From: Nematostella vectensis
Lineage: Eukaryota > Cnidaria > Anthozoa > Actiniaria > Edwardsiidae
Assembly (NCBI RefSeq): GCF_932526225.1
Contig: NC_064039.1
Location: 9,690,139-9,754,138 of the forward strand
DNA length: 64,000 bases
Direction: 5' to 3'
The notes below the pieces were generated by a model. The model was not told the origin of the DNA. It made no database searches and saw nothing but the letters and a program-made list of their open reading frames with translations. Below, in pieces: positions 39,301-50,833 of the stretch (positions within the stretch are counted from its first letter, which is position 1; every line of letters starts with the position of its first letter). The position numbers and the translations under genes are program-made.

Positions 39301-42300
39301 CACAGGAAGGGGTGTGAGTGTGGAACTGTGACAAGAAGGGGTCTGAGTGTGGAACTGTTCACAGGAAGGGGTCTGAGTATGGAACTGTGACAAGAAGGGG
39401 TCTGAGTGTGTACCTGTGCACGGGAAGGGGTCTGAGTGTGTAACTGTGCACAGGAAGGGGTCTGAGTGTGGAACTGTGCACAGGAAGGGGTCTGAGTGTG
39501 TAACTGTGACAAGAAGGGGTCTGAGTGTAGAACTGTGCACAGGAAGGGGTCTGAGTGTGGAACTGTGTCAGGAAGGGGTCTGAGTGTGGAACTGTGCACA
39601 AGAAGGGGTCTGAGTGTGGAACTGTTCACAGGAAGGGGTCTGAGTGTGGAACTGTGTCAGGAAGGGGTCTGAGTGTGAAACTGTGCAGAGGAAGGGGTCT
39701 GAGTGTAGAACAGTGCACAGGAAGGGGTCTGAGTGTGGAACTGTGACAGGAAGGGGTCTGAGTGTGTAACTGTTCACAGGAAGGGGTCTGGGTGTGAAAG
39801 TGTGCACAGGAAGGGGTCGCTCAGGAAGGGATTTGATTGTACAATCTATCTGGAACGTCTTTTGTCAAATTGCAATGCCTGTTATTCTAGCTGTGACCTT
39901 GCGGGGAGCGAGCGCGTTAAAAGGGCCCAGGTGGAGGGTGAAAGACTCTCAGAGCTGCAGCACATCAACTTATCACTGCTGGAACTAGGGTAAGAGGGTT
40001 ACGCGCCCACATGTCTAAGGACGTTCTTGGAACGTAGGGAGATGAATCAACACATTGTTGAAATGTTATGATTTACGCCTCTGTAAAAACAGAATAGTTT
40101 CGCTGACGTTTCAAGCATTAGAGCACGTTGAAGCGTTAGCCCTTCTTGCTTCGACAAAGGGCTAGCGCTTGGAGCGTCAACGAAACTGCACTGTTTTCAC
40201 AAGGTCTAAAACATACCATTTTAACCCTGATTTGGTTTATTTCCGTTGTTCAGCCACACCTATGCAGACCACTTAGTTATATATTGCACAACTTCTCTAT
40301 AGCTTTTCTAGTCAGACCAGTCGGGGATGTCAGTCTTGTAAAGGCGTTTGTTTCCAAAAAATGGCATGATCAACGCCATCTTATTGGACATTTGTTTTGT
40401 GGTTAATTGTTCTCCAGTAACACGATCCACGCGCTGTCTGAGGGTACCCGGACCCATATCCCGTTCCGCAACTCCTCTCTGACGCGACTTCTGCAGGACA
40501 GCCTTGGCGGAAACTGTAAGACGAGCTTCGTGGTGAGTCATCGTTGCTCCTCCTTGACTCAGTGTTTGGAACTCTTTAGAGGTTAAAAGAGTGGCGTTTG
40601 GTGTGTTTGGGTTGGCTCGTGATGGTTGGGCGTGAATTTTAGTGATACTTACAACCCCAAATCGTAAAAAAAAGAGAAATGTTACCACTCACCCCACCTC
40701 CCATAGGAAATGTTACCACTCACCCCACCTCCCATAGGAAATGTTACCACTCATCCCACCTCCCATGGGAAATGTTACCACTCATCCCACCTCCCATAGG
40801 AAATGTTACCACTCATCCCACCTCCCATGGGAAATGTTACCACTCACCCAAACCCCCATAGGAAATGTTACCACTCACCCCACCTCCCATAGGAAATGTT
40901 ACCACTCACCCCACCTCCCATAGGGAATGTTACCATTCACCCCACCTCCCATAGGAAATGTTACCACTCACCCCACCTCCCATAGGAAATGTTACCACTC
41001 ACCCCACCTCCCAAAGGAAATGTTACCACTCACCCCACCTCCCATAGGGAATGTTACCACTCACCCCACCTCCCATAGGAAATGTTACCACTCACCCCAC
41101 CTCCCATAGGAAATGTTACCACTCACCCCACCTCCCATAGGAAATGTTACCACTCACCCCACCTCCCATAGGAAATGTTACCACTCACCCCACCTCCCAT
41201 AGGAAATGTTACCACTCACCCCACCTCCCATAGGAAATGTTACCACTCACCCCACCTCCCAAAGGAAATGTTACCACTCACCCCACCTCCCATAGGAAAT
41301 GTTACCACTCACCCCAACCTCCCTTGACGCCACTTACTGTACTTTTGCGTTCTGTACTTCCAATTGTGCTTTCACAGAGGCGGGGGTGTTGCCTTACGGT
41401 TTATTAATTATATAAATAAACGCAGATGTGCATATCTCCCACCAACGCGGACAAGATGGAGACGCGGTGCACTCTAGAGTTTGGCCAGCGGGCCCTCAAA
41501 ATCAAGAACGCTGCGCATGTTAACATGGAGGTAAGAGCGCTGATGCTCTTGAGCCAATTGACGAACATAAACAGTGAACGCCTAAAAATGTCGAAATAAC
41601 GCATTGGCATCCGAAACAATATGTTTTTTCTGCAGTCCATATCTAAGTACTATTTTTATTCAGTTGCGTAAAATCACGTTTTTCTGCGGTTAAGACGTGA
41701 TCAAGACGCGGTGTTAAGACGTGATCAAGACGCGGTTAAGACGTGATCAAGACGCGGTTAAGACGTGATCAAGACGCGGTTAAGACGTGATCAAGACGCG
41801 GTTAAGATGTGATCACATAGACCGCCTAGTCATCAAATATGTCTAGTTACATTTTTGTATGTTAGTTTTACACTGTAAACTTCAATATGGCACAAGCGCC
41901 GGTGTTATGTGGAGAAGGCTTTGACATTAGTAACGGACGAAGACCAACCTTGATTACTGATTTATTTACCAGTTATCATGCATTAATTTATTTTGCAGAT
42001 TGATCATGTTAAGTTAGCTGCCGACTTGAGGAAGAGGCTACAAGCCTTAGGTATGTCCCCTCCCCCCTCTGCATTCTTTGTCGCCCTATGATTCCCCCCC
42101 ACACACACACATCAACCCCTCCCCTTTTCTTCCCTGCGGCTTGTGCTCCTACCTCCTATAAGATAACTTGCATTTTTTTTAAAGAATAGACCCATTGGCT
42201 TACAGTGTTTACACCTTGTTGCCAATTCAGGACATGTGATAATTCCTTTGGGGCAAGTTTGTTTGTTTTCACACACTCATACACTCGGTAGATAGTGAAA

Positions 42301-45300
42301 AATTGTAAAGTTGAATCATCACAAGATCTGAATTGGGTGGCAACAAGATGCAAACACTGTTAGCCGATTGGATCAAACTCTTGCTGATTATGAGCGATAT
42401 AATTTAGAGAGTAATTAAGCGTTTGTAATTAGAAATGATCTCATTAGTCTTTTTCGAACAGTACACAAAGTGCGGTTCCATTGGTGAATAAACTACTCTG
42501 TCAGTTGAAGACACGTACTAGCAACTCTTTTTGACCTGTGTTTTTTTTTTTTTTTTTTTTTGCCGACTGAAAGCCTTGGGCGATAATGTGATAACCTCAA
42601 TCGAAACACCTGCTAGAATAGAACAACCCTTACTATTGGATACTTTCAGGCGGGTGATCTCTAGACCAATCATAACAAGCTTTGTGATTGGTCAATTATC
42701 GCTCACACTTATCAGCTTCATTAGAACAAACTTTGTGATTGGTTAAGGTAGAAGCCCCTGCAGGTGTCTTGTGAATCCAGACCGCAGGATGACGTCACGT
42801 GATGGATAATTCAAATTTCACGGTTAGCGGTACAACTTGAAACTCTGTGACAGTAACAACCAATCAAATTCTAAAAACGATAAACGACTTTGAATTCCAC
42901 CAATCGGAGGCTTTCTCGGTGACAGCGATTTGAAACTGTTTTGGCGAAGAAGCAAATGTCACGGCATCTTTAAAAAAAGGAAGAAAATCAGATCTTAATT
43001 TGACAAAAACGGAACTGTCGCTATCGTTCGTGAATGCCCGGGTTTTGCTGGTATACATCGGGTCGCTAACTTGAAGTATCGCAGTTCACGACGTGGTGCT
43101 GTGTTCCCTGACGGGTGTACGGGTATTAGATATGGCATACGCACCGACGCATTGAGACGATCCTCTCCGCATTCCTAAAAAGCAATACCTCCCAAGGATA
43201 CGTCTCCGCAAGATGCTACTTGTCGAGAAACTATTCCGAAAAACAAACGGACCCGGTAATGGAATAGCACGTTTCCAACTATTGGATTCCTAACATTTTG
43301 AATATTTAATTTCCGACATGTAGTCGCCATCATAGGTCGACAGACCAGCGTTATCCAGTGTTGCTAAGATATGTTCTCTTTGCCAGAGCTTGAAATGAAA
43401 TCCCAAAAAGACGTATTCGACAAGCAACTTATGGCCTTGAAAACCGATCAGAGAGTTGAACTGTCGGAGAAGGACTCGCTCTACGAGAATGAGAAAACCC
43501 AGGCGCAAATGCAGGTATAGTCTATGAACTATCATCGCCTTTTGCTGTCGTACAACAAATATATTCGAGATTACACACAGGTATATTATTTTCTTAAGCG
43601 TTATATACTTATAGACGCATATATGAGGTGTTTTATGGAGCGGATATCAAGTAATTCTTTTCACTTGTTTCTTCACTTCATTTAAATGAAGAAAAGGAAA
43701 CGAAGTCTTTTCCATTTGACAGCTCCAAGCATTTCTGTCGTTTTGGTCTGATAGCGTTTAACGGAAATAGATTTAATCCCAGTTTCCTTATGCTAATCCC
43801 TCGCGCAGTGTGTTTTCACCCGGAGTGAGCATTAAAGGCTTACCCAGTCAACTCCCAGGACTTACATCAGCAAACTGAACCTAAATGGATTTCCAAACGA
43901 TCTTGACATATACTAACAGCCAATGCAAATAAAAGCGTATTCGGGCGGAACATGTTTGCTGTGATGTGGGAATTACACGGTAGATGGTTTGTGTGGGAAC
44001 GCTCGATGCGGGAAGCGATTGTTGTACAACAAGGGTTTTATGAGCGATGATTATCAATAGCGTGTCACATCAAGAAGAGGAGCTTAGACCGTTGTCTGCC
44101 GCAGGTGACTCATGAGTATAATTCACAACTCTTTTCAAATTGAGCGAAAAAATGCTGTCACCGCGTACAGCGATATCAAATCTGAGTGTTAAGATTGTTG
44201 GATATCCGCTCTTAGAAGAGATTTCCCGCAGTAAATAAGCCCGCCACATGTACCAACAGCGTCCCATTCAGTTTATGATCAATTATTCAGTTCCTTTGAT
44301 CTTTTCGTACCAAAACATCGCGCGAGCTCGTGTCGCCATTATATTTGGTTATGATTAAAACAATGTTGTACTATGGTAAATTACGTATAGTGTGTTTACA
44401 TAAAGAGGAAAAACACTAAAGAGAAAATATTTTAATATATCAAGGTTTCTGCAGAGTAAACACGAAATTCAACGCAACAATTTATACGATTTTAAATTAG
44501 CAATACCGATTATTGCGGCGTCGTTTTTGTTTGTTTAAATTTATGGAATTTGAAATTCAATGTGATTGCATAATCTTATCAACTGATAAACCGTGGCCGT
44601 AGTAGTAAGGGGATGTGAGTTGTCGTTTAGTTATTTAGTTAGTTATTTTATGTTGTTCCTTCCCAATTTCTGTAAACACAACATAATTCCCGAGTCATTA
44701 AAATTATGGTAAAATTATTCACATTCAAGTGATATCAGCTTTTACAAAGTTTTATTAGCATGATTAAGTGAACTTGACTACCATTATTTCCAAAGCGTCG
44801 CTTGTTTTTTTTATTAGTTTGATTAAATGGTCTCCAAAAGCAACGTCGGTTGGAATATGCAATTGATGTAAAGGGGCTATGTTTTGAAGCAGAAGACAAA
44901 TCGATCGCTAAAGTTGGGTGTCATCCAATTAAGATTCAAAGAGTAGGAGAAACACTATATGGAATTCCTGATATTGGACAAAGGACAAAAGCTTGCATAA
45001 ATAGCATTCCAGTCAGTGCGACATATCTAAATTTTATCTTGTGATTCTTGGGTTGTTTTATAGGTACAACAACTACAAACAGAGACTGAAAACTTGCGGA
45101 AACTTTTGGAAGACGAAAGAAGACAGAAAAGCTTACTCGAGCAGACGAGGAACTTGGAAATGGAGTCTAAACTTCAGGAAGAGAGGGAAAATATCGGAGC
45201 GCTTAGCGAGCTGCGAACAGAACTTGAACACCTCAGGAGAGAATTGCAGGCGGAAAAACGGCGATCACTAGCGCTCGAGCAACGAGAAAGGGATATTCTA

Positions 45301-48300
45301 GAACAGTCAATCGCAGGCGGTTCGCATGGACTGAGCGAAACAGAGGATGTACACAAAGACGCGGGGGATATAGAATTGAGTGAGGGACATCGGACGAATT
45401 GTCAATCACCGGAACATCTCGCACCGCAATTCCCCCAAATCCCAATAGACAGCCACCACACCTCGACCGACACCCTGTACAATGTACTCCTCGCTGAAAT
45501 CATGTCGCTGCAGCTTCTGTACCAAATGCAGGACCTCGCGGACTCTTGCGGTCACGTGACTCTACAGTCACGTGACAGTGGCTGGGCGGACAGCGATGAG
45601 GAAGCGCTAGGGAATGTCGGGAAGAGTTTACTTGAAAAAGGTGGGCTGATACTGAACAGTCTGCGCAACGTCCATGCCGTGGATACTATTTCGTTTGCCA
45701 GCACGGAGTCCCTTAGGGAAGCGTTCTTGTTCCCTTTATCGCCAAAGGCTTCCAAAGCAAAGAGCTCGGTCAGAACTAATAACAATGTGTCGCGCGAGCT
45801 ACATTACGAGGGCCAAGACCCCAAACCTTATACACCAGTGAAGTCCGCTAGCAGTGCATTCCTATTGGAAGCCAGGGGGCTGGAGTCAGCCTCGACTTCA
45901 AGTATGGGGTCTTTCTGCGACCATGAACCTTTGAGCCCACGGGCTCAGCGTCAGCCGAGTGACAGCGGTTGTAGCTCGCAGCATAGCGGAATTGAGTTGT
46001 CTCCTGTGGAGCAGAAATCAAACTTACACAAGGAGTTCAGCAGGCGAGCTGCAGGCTCAAACGTCTGCGTCCCTCTTGCAGAGGAAGACGACGAGGTCTC
46101 GGAGCCCGACGCAGCCACGGAGGATAAAGAACATTTCCGACTGTTAACCGAGAAAGTATCGACTTTAGAGCGTGATCTGTTAAAGCTCAAGGAGGAGATG
46201 GATAGTGAGATTGTCGGGTTCTTCTCGACCGTGTTCCTCGTGGAGGTCGATAACAACAATGTCCAAGGTAGAGGTGCATTACAATCCATAAGACGCGCTA
46301 AAATGAAGTTATAAGTGCACGCGCTTCTATACGGGAGGGTGGTGGTGCAAGCTTGAATCACAAAAGCGTCACAAAAGGTGTACTTGTTTGATGCATGGTT
46401 CCGGTTATGGTATACAGTCGTTTGACAAAAGGTTGTCATCAACCGGCTTTGCGACTATGCGACAAGCCCGCATGTAAGCATGGGTAAAAACCACTGAAGC
46501 GCCTAGTTGCATATATTAGCCACCGCTACACCGTCTATGTCTGAAGTTATGCAGTGGCTAATATATGCAGCTAAGCGCTTCAGTGTTTTTTACCCATGCT
46601 TACATGCGGGCTTGTCGCGTAGTCACAAAGCCGGTTGTTGACAGCCTTTTGTCGAACGACTGTATACGATTAAGCAAATAGCCTTAAGCTCTCCAATAAG
46701 TTTATCAAAACACCGTTTTGTGATGCAGACTCATCCCAGATGCGGCACTTGATGGATTGTGTACAGGAACGGCTTCTTAGAGAAATCATCGACCAAGGTG
46801 CGTATCCCTATGTCATCCTTCCTGATAATGCCAAATGCAAGGAATGCAACAGATAGGATCGCAGGAGCATTACCAAAACTCACTATCGCGCAAACCAATA
46901 CAGGCACTTGTCCGAAGGAGGGAGGGGAGGGGGGCAAGAGGTCAGGACTCCACCCTTTGCAGAGATGAGAAATAACATGGGTAACTATTGTATGTATACA
47001 TGTATATATTGAATACATTGAATACATGTATACATTAAATACATCGAATACACTGAATACATTAAATACACTGAATACATTGAATACATTGAGTACATTT
47101 AGTACATTGAATACATTGAGTACATTGAATACATTGAGTACATTGAGTACATTGAATACATTGAGTACATTGAATACATTGAATAGTCGAATAGTTCAGG
47201 TGATAATCTTCCATGCACCCGTGCTGAACTAACTGTGGACTGGACTACTGGAGTAATCTTTCAAATAAGAACCTATTCTTCCCCACTAGGTGCTAATAAA
47301 AGCTGCAAATTTAAGCCTATAGGTTCTTCATCTTTAGGTTCTTATATGCAGGTGTTTATTGTACTCTTTTTGTGGCCTGCTGTATAAAGAATGTCGATCA
47401 CTCCTTTGTTATTGTTTATTATTGAAAATACAGCGGTTTATGCGCTTCGAAACTTCAAAATAACAATCTACGAATGGAGTCTGATATGTTATTGACGATA
47501 TTTAATTGAAAATATCTTGGTTACTCGCTTGAAATGGCCGATGGAAATGGATGCTTTGTGTGACTCGCCGTTGAGCGGGAGCATAAAATGGCGGCCTAAT
47601 TGGCCTTCTTTAATCCTCAGGTCCTGGCCCGGATAAGCTGTGTCTGTCGCTGCCAGTACTGGAGCAGGCCCTCAACTTGCTACTCGTCAACAAGACCCTG
47701 ATGAGCTGTATCCTCGTGCTACAGAAACGCAAGAGTACCAGTAAATCACGGTCAAGCTTACCACAGGTAGCCTAACCATGCGTATTCACGCGTGAACAAC
47801 CATTAGTAAGTTTATTTAACTTGATAACAATTGCAGGTTGACCAGGAAGTCCAGACAGAAGAGGAAGTGAAACTTGTGCGGCGTAAGCCCAGGAAAGGTG
47901 CGTGGGTGTAACGGTACAATTGCACTTGTGCTGTATATCTTACTGCGTCAGCTCACTTGCACTTTCCGTCCTCTCTTTCTAGGGTTGTTCTCACGCACCT
48001 CAAAACGTAAGCACGATTTCTTGTGATGCACTGCACTGTTACTCTACTAGGTCGGCCTCGTGGCAGACACATTTGTGAAAACCCAGCTTCTGGTGTCGCT
48101 ATGCACCTTTCAATAACCCTCCTATGATCCACCTCGTGGCAGAGACCCTCGTGAAAACCCAGCTTCTGGTGTCACTATGCACCTTACATTCTGACCTTTC
48201 ATTCGATTTACTCTACTTTACATTATTTAGGTTATGTTACAAACAGTATAACTTACGTTACGTGAATCAGAAGTTCAACTACTTCAGCTCTCAAGAAATT

Positions 48301-49009
48301 GTGTTTTATTATCATTTTTGTTTTTGTTAGATGCCGCAGTTTTGACGGAGCCCTGGCCGTGGAGTCCTGGACACCATCAGGAATGTCAGACAAGCGTTGA
48401 GCGCCTAGCAAGGTCTGTCACGTGATCACTTGATGAGCAAGCCCAACTTACTCTTCCCACTGTTTGATTGTCATATAGTGCATTGAGTTATTGTTTTATC
48501 AGCGAATAAAGAAATTTCATGAACAATCCACAACTTTAAAAATGTTTTTAATTTGAATTGGATAATAACGAACGCGTAACATCATTTATATTGTGAGTTG
48601 AATTCTACCCACATGCGACAAGTCCAATATTATATTCGGTGTGATCTCTTTCAGCTTACCCACACGGGATGATCGCATGGACTCCCTGTGTTCAACTAAA
48701 ACTAACGAGGACTGGGTTCAGATCTTACAAGAGGAAGCTGCGTCATCAGAGATGGAGCGTAACCCGGATGGAGCGTCGCGAGCCGGCACTCCGGTTTGCG
48801 GTAGCGATATGAATGCACGTGACGACCACATGGCAAACAGTTCAGATGAGGAGGAAGATGCGAGGGGAAGCAAAAAGAAAACGAAAAAAAAGTTTGGGAT
48901 TTTCGCGTGTCTAGCCCCTAGAATGTCCATGAGGAAGCGAAAGTCTCAGAAAAATCCGCCAGAGCCACAGCAAGCAGAAAGAGCAGAAAAGGAGACCCTT
49001 ATAAACTAG
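33361..49009 (+). CDS. N-terminal-motor kinesin with motor-domain insertion; first coding exon not found
   Basis: A microtubule ATPase motor. Exons: 33361-33462, 33639-33713, 34068-34155, 34396-34493, 34978-35077, 35668-35791, 36381-36442, 36613-36995, 37247-37318, 37398-37468, 39891-39989, 40418-40532, 41426-41530, 41999-42050, 43387-43514, 45064-46267, 46729-46797, 47621-47766, 47837-47897, 47983-48006, 48331-48412, 48655-49009. All phases agree; 1204 codons plus stop. Motor motifs: [10 protein letters not shown]-loop [14 protein letters not shown], switch I MNRLSSRSH, switch [13 protein letters not shown], then [35 protein letters not shown]. Between ITIQRSRG and KLNICDLAGSE lie about 170 extra Ser-, Lys- and Asp/Glu-rich residues from three exons. 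A coiled coil follows (43387 to about 45300), then a Ser-rich acidic tail and a basic C-terminus ([18 protein letters not shown]). The motor and neck resemble the ungrouped, ARK-like kinesins of plants and protists more than KIF5, from memory. The coding start lies upstream of 33361. Confidence 0.9.
33860..34090 (+). repeat. 48-50 bp repeats leading into the kinesin P-loop exon acceptor
   Basis: Four diverged copies of a unit like GGTTACATGTGTATAGCCAT followed by a GACCGTAATCT-type word begin near 33863, 33913, 33962 and 34011. A fifth copy is the real junction, GGTTTGCAG/GTTTATAGCTATG, at 34060. The exon's first codons are therefore echoed in each repeat. Confidence 0.75.
34148..34250 (+). 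repeat. Duplicated donor of the kinesin P-loop exon
   Basis: The real exon end, CAGGCACAG/GTAACCCAT, is followed by CCGGCACAGGTAACCCATG near 34190 and CCGGCACAGGCAATCCGTG near 34233, about 41-43 bp apart. The second copy keeps a usable GT; the third has GC. Confidence 0.75.
35264..35516. mobile_element. Foldback element, about 65-bp arms
   Basis: The left arm holds AAGCTTTAGTATTTTTTGGT, and the right arm holds the inverse (ACCAAAAAATACTAAAGCTT), extending outward to GCATAGATGTTCC versus GGAACCTCTAGGC. It sits in the kinesin intron between exons ending 35077 and starting 35668 and has no coding frame. Confidence 0.8.
37521..39830. repeat. 28-30 bp minisatellite, roughly 78 copies
   Basis: The unit is GAAGGGGTCTGAGTGTGTAA followed by CTGTGCACAG (30 bp), mixed with shorter forms ending CTGTGACAA or CTGTGTCAG. 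It fills nearly all of the kinesin intron just before the exon encoding switch II (DLAGSER). Many frames on both strands (for example [10 protein letters not shown] or HTQTPSCAQ repeats) are artefacts of the unit length. Confidence 0.95.
40075..40216. mobile_element. Short foldback (MITE-like) element, copy 2
   Basis: A palindrome with GACGTTTCAAGCATTAGAGC and GAAGCGTTAGCCCTTCTTGC on one arm and GCTAGCGCTTGGAGCGTCAA on the other, flanked by CTGTAAAAACAGAATAG and CTGCACTGTTTT. Same family as 1252-1384. It lies in a kinesin intron. Confidence 0.6.
40676..41324. repeat. 31-bp minisatellite, about 21 copies
   Basis: The unit is GGAAATGTTACCACTCACCC followed by CACCTCCCATA, with few changes (AAAGG for ATAGG, ATCCC for ACCCC). 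It lies in the kinesin intron after exon 40418-40532. Strong C/G strand bias. Confidence 0.95.
41686..41816. repeat. 22-bp tandem repeat, about 6 copies
   Basis: The unit is GTTAAGACGTGATCAAGACG followed by CG, nearly identical between copies, in the kinesin intron after exon 41426-41530. The near-perfect identity suggests recent expansion. Confidence 0.93.
46410..46667. mobile_element. Long inverted-repeat element (MITE), arms about 110 bp
   Basis: The left end is TATACAGTCGTTTGACAAAA and the right end the inverse, TTTTGTCGAACGACTGTATA. The arms continue through CAACCGGCTTTG, GCGACAAGCCCGCATGTAAG and CATGGGTAAAAAC to a short loop near 46540. A TA target duplication is possible. It lies in a kinesin intron and has no coding frame. 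Confidence 0.88.
46996..47184. repeat. 9-bp repeat array
   Basis: Units of ATTGAATAC and ATTGAGTAC alternate over about 190 bp in a kinesin intron. The Leu-Asn-Thr frame across it is a by-product of the 9-bp period. Confidence 0.93.
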
Positions 49010-49316
49010 CAATTTGTCATGCAAATGGTTAGAGCCGGCACAGAATTTGATAACTTGTAAAAACAAATATGCTCCACAAAATATCACGCCACCACACAAA
49101 GTCTACCGTCTGATATCCATTCTTTTTGCATTAAGAAAAACGCAATAGATAGTTTTAAATGCACTGATTTTGTCTTACCCTTTTCTTGCATAAACTGAGT
49201 GTCGAATTCCCTGTACCGATGAGTGTACATTCCTTTAGATTGAACTTATGCAAAGGAATCATTACACTGCTAGATACGAGGCAGACGAAATGGGATTTCT
49301 AGTACGAGTGCTGTTA

Positions 49317-49322
49317 AATAAA
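49317..49322 (+). promoter_or_regulatory. Candidate poly(A) signal of the kinesin gene
   Basis: AATAAA lies 308 bases after the kinesin stop codon. It is the first strong AATAAA on the plus strand after that stop. Confidence 0.45.
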
Positions 49323-49524
49323 AGAAAGGAAAATACTCTGTCTGTTATAGTCGAGGGTATGGTGCTTTTAAGTAAAAACTGTTGAATTTATAATCAAATG
49401 GCATTCATAAATTTAAATAGTTGATGAATATTGTTCTCTCCTGGTCGTCGTTTGCTGGAATTGCACGATTGAAAGGTTCGCACAAAAAATATACACTCTT
49501 GTAACCTCACCTATGGTGTAGTCT

Positions 49525-49703
49525 AAAGCCTGGTTTCCATATAGTAGTATATGTCGTTCACCCCCCGAGGTAAACACGCGACTCGCGAAGTTTATAGGTA
49601 AGGATCTTTTGTTTACGGGCAGCAGAATTCTGAAGGAGTAGCCCCTTTACCGCCCGATGTTGATAGGTAATGTAATGTTGCGACTACATGGAAACCAGGC
49701 TTA
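49525..49703. mobile_element. MITE with AAGCCTGGTTTCCAT ends
   Basis: The left end is AAAGCCTGGTTTCCATATAG and the right end the inverse, CTACATGGAAACCAGGCTT. The interior of about 150 bp is noncoding. It lies between the kinesin and the thioredoxin-repeat gene. Confidence 0.8.
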
Positions 49704-50833
49704 AGGAAAGAATATTCCATGATTAATAGCCAGATCACAGAGCCCGACTCCAATTTCAAGCCAATATTGAAAATTAATTTTATTTCGTTTAACTTTTTGA
49801 ATCCATTTTTCCGTCTTAAACAGTGATATTTTCGCTAGCACAACCAGTGATTCATAAATCAACACCGCCCTTAATGACCGCCAAATTAAGAACAAGGAAA
49901 AATTTATTGAATACCGCGGTGTCTAAACGAGGTTAATCAATGTTGAGAAATTCTAAAGATAGCATGCAACATTGTTTAGCAATCTGCTATTTGCATACAT
50001 TGTTTTCGCGTGTGTTTTTATTCATGTTTTGAAACCCTTTAGAAACGGAGGAACACTGTTGTGTCAATGGTGTTAAAGTCTGATTATGACGTCATGTGAA
50101 TTGTGCCGGTGGTAGTTGTATGTACCCGTCTAGAGGAGAGGCATTTATATCATTTTTAGCGTTGATTCTTTCTGAAGAAGCCCGTTGTAAAAAAAATAGA
50201 CCAGGCTTTTGTCTTTACGTTTTATTGTTACTTTGCCAGCGACTTTTCTTGAAATTTTCATGATTTAGAATAAGTACAGGAGAGTGCGCGCGCTTATGTT
50301 ATGTCGCTAGTGAACACTGTACTTGATGGTCGTACGTTTCCTCCGTGTATATTATATATTATATATTTTTCTAATCGACCTTGTTTACTCGAGTCCCCGA
50401 TAAGTTACACCCTGCGCAAAGGAAACAAGCGACACAGAAAGGTCTTCGCAGGAGGATACCGATAAATTGAACTGATTTTTGTTTTTTTTAGAGTTCAAGT
50501 TAGCTGGATAATATTAGGGAGAACCATGTACTTTTATCTGCAGCTGCTAAAAAGAGAACACGTAGCCTTATCATAATAGCATTAAAAGTCGTTATTAAAC
50601 TACTTTTTACAACAAGACGTGCAGTTCCTAACGATCCTAGCATTGTCCTTGTCCATGAATAATAATGAAGGCATGTCCCACCTGCGAACTGTTCTTTTTT
50701 CTACTGGCCCGTGGTGCAATACGGCACCGGAAGAAGTAACAGGTCCTCGACCAACCCCTTATTTGCATGTCGCTTTTACTGCGTAGCCGCTAGAGAAAGT
50801 AAATTATCAGACAGTGTGGGGCGCACACGAAAT

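Larger units (their letters stand above)
49010..50833. other. Intergenic region between kinesin and thioredoxin-repeat gene
   Basis: It holds the kinesin 3' UTR with a likely polyadenylation signal (49317-49322), a MITE (49525-49703) and the promoter side of the next gene. No gene was seen. Confidence 0.5.

Noticed and set aside
37494-39993. Many frames with [10 protein letters not shown] or HTQTPSC repeats
   Set aside because: Artefacts of the 30-bp array inside the kinesin intron; they occur on both strands and are broken by unit-length changes.
45951-46442. 163-codon minus frame in the kinesin tail
   Set aside because: Shadow of the large coding exon 45064-46267 on the other strand.
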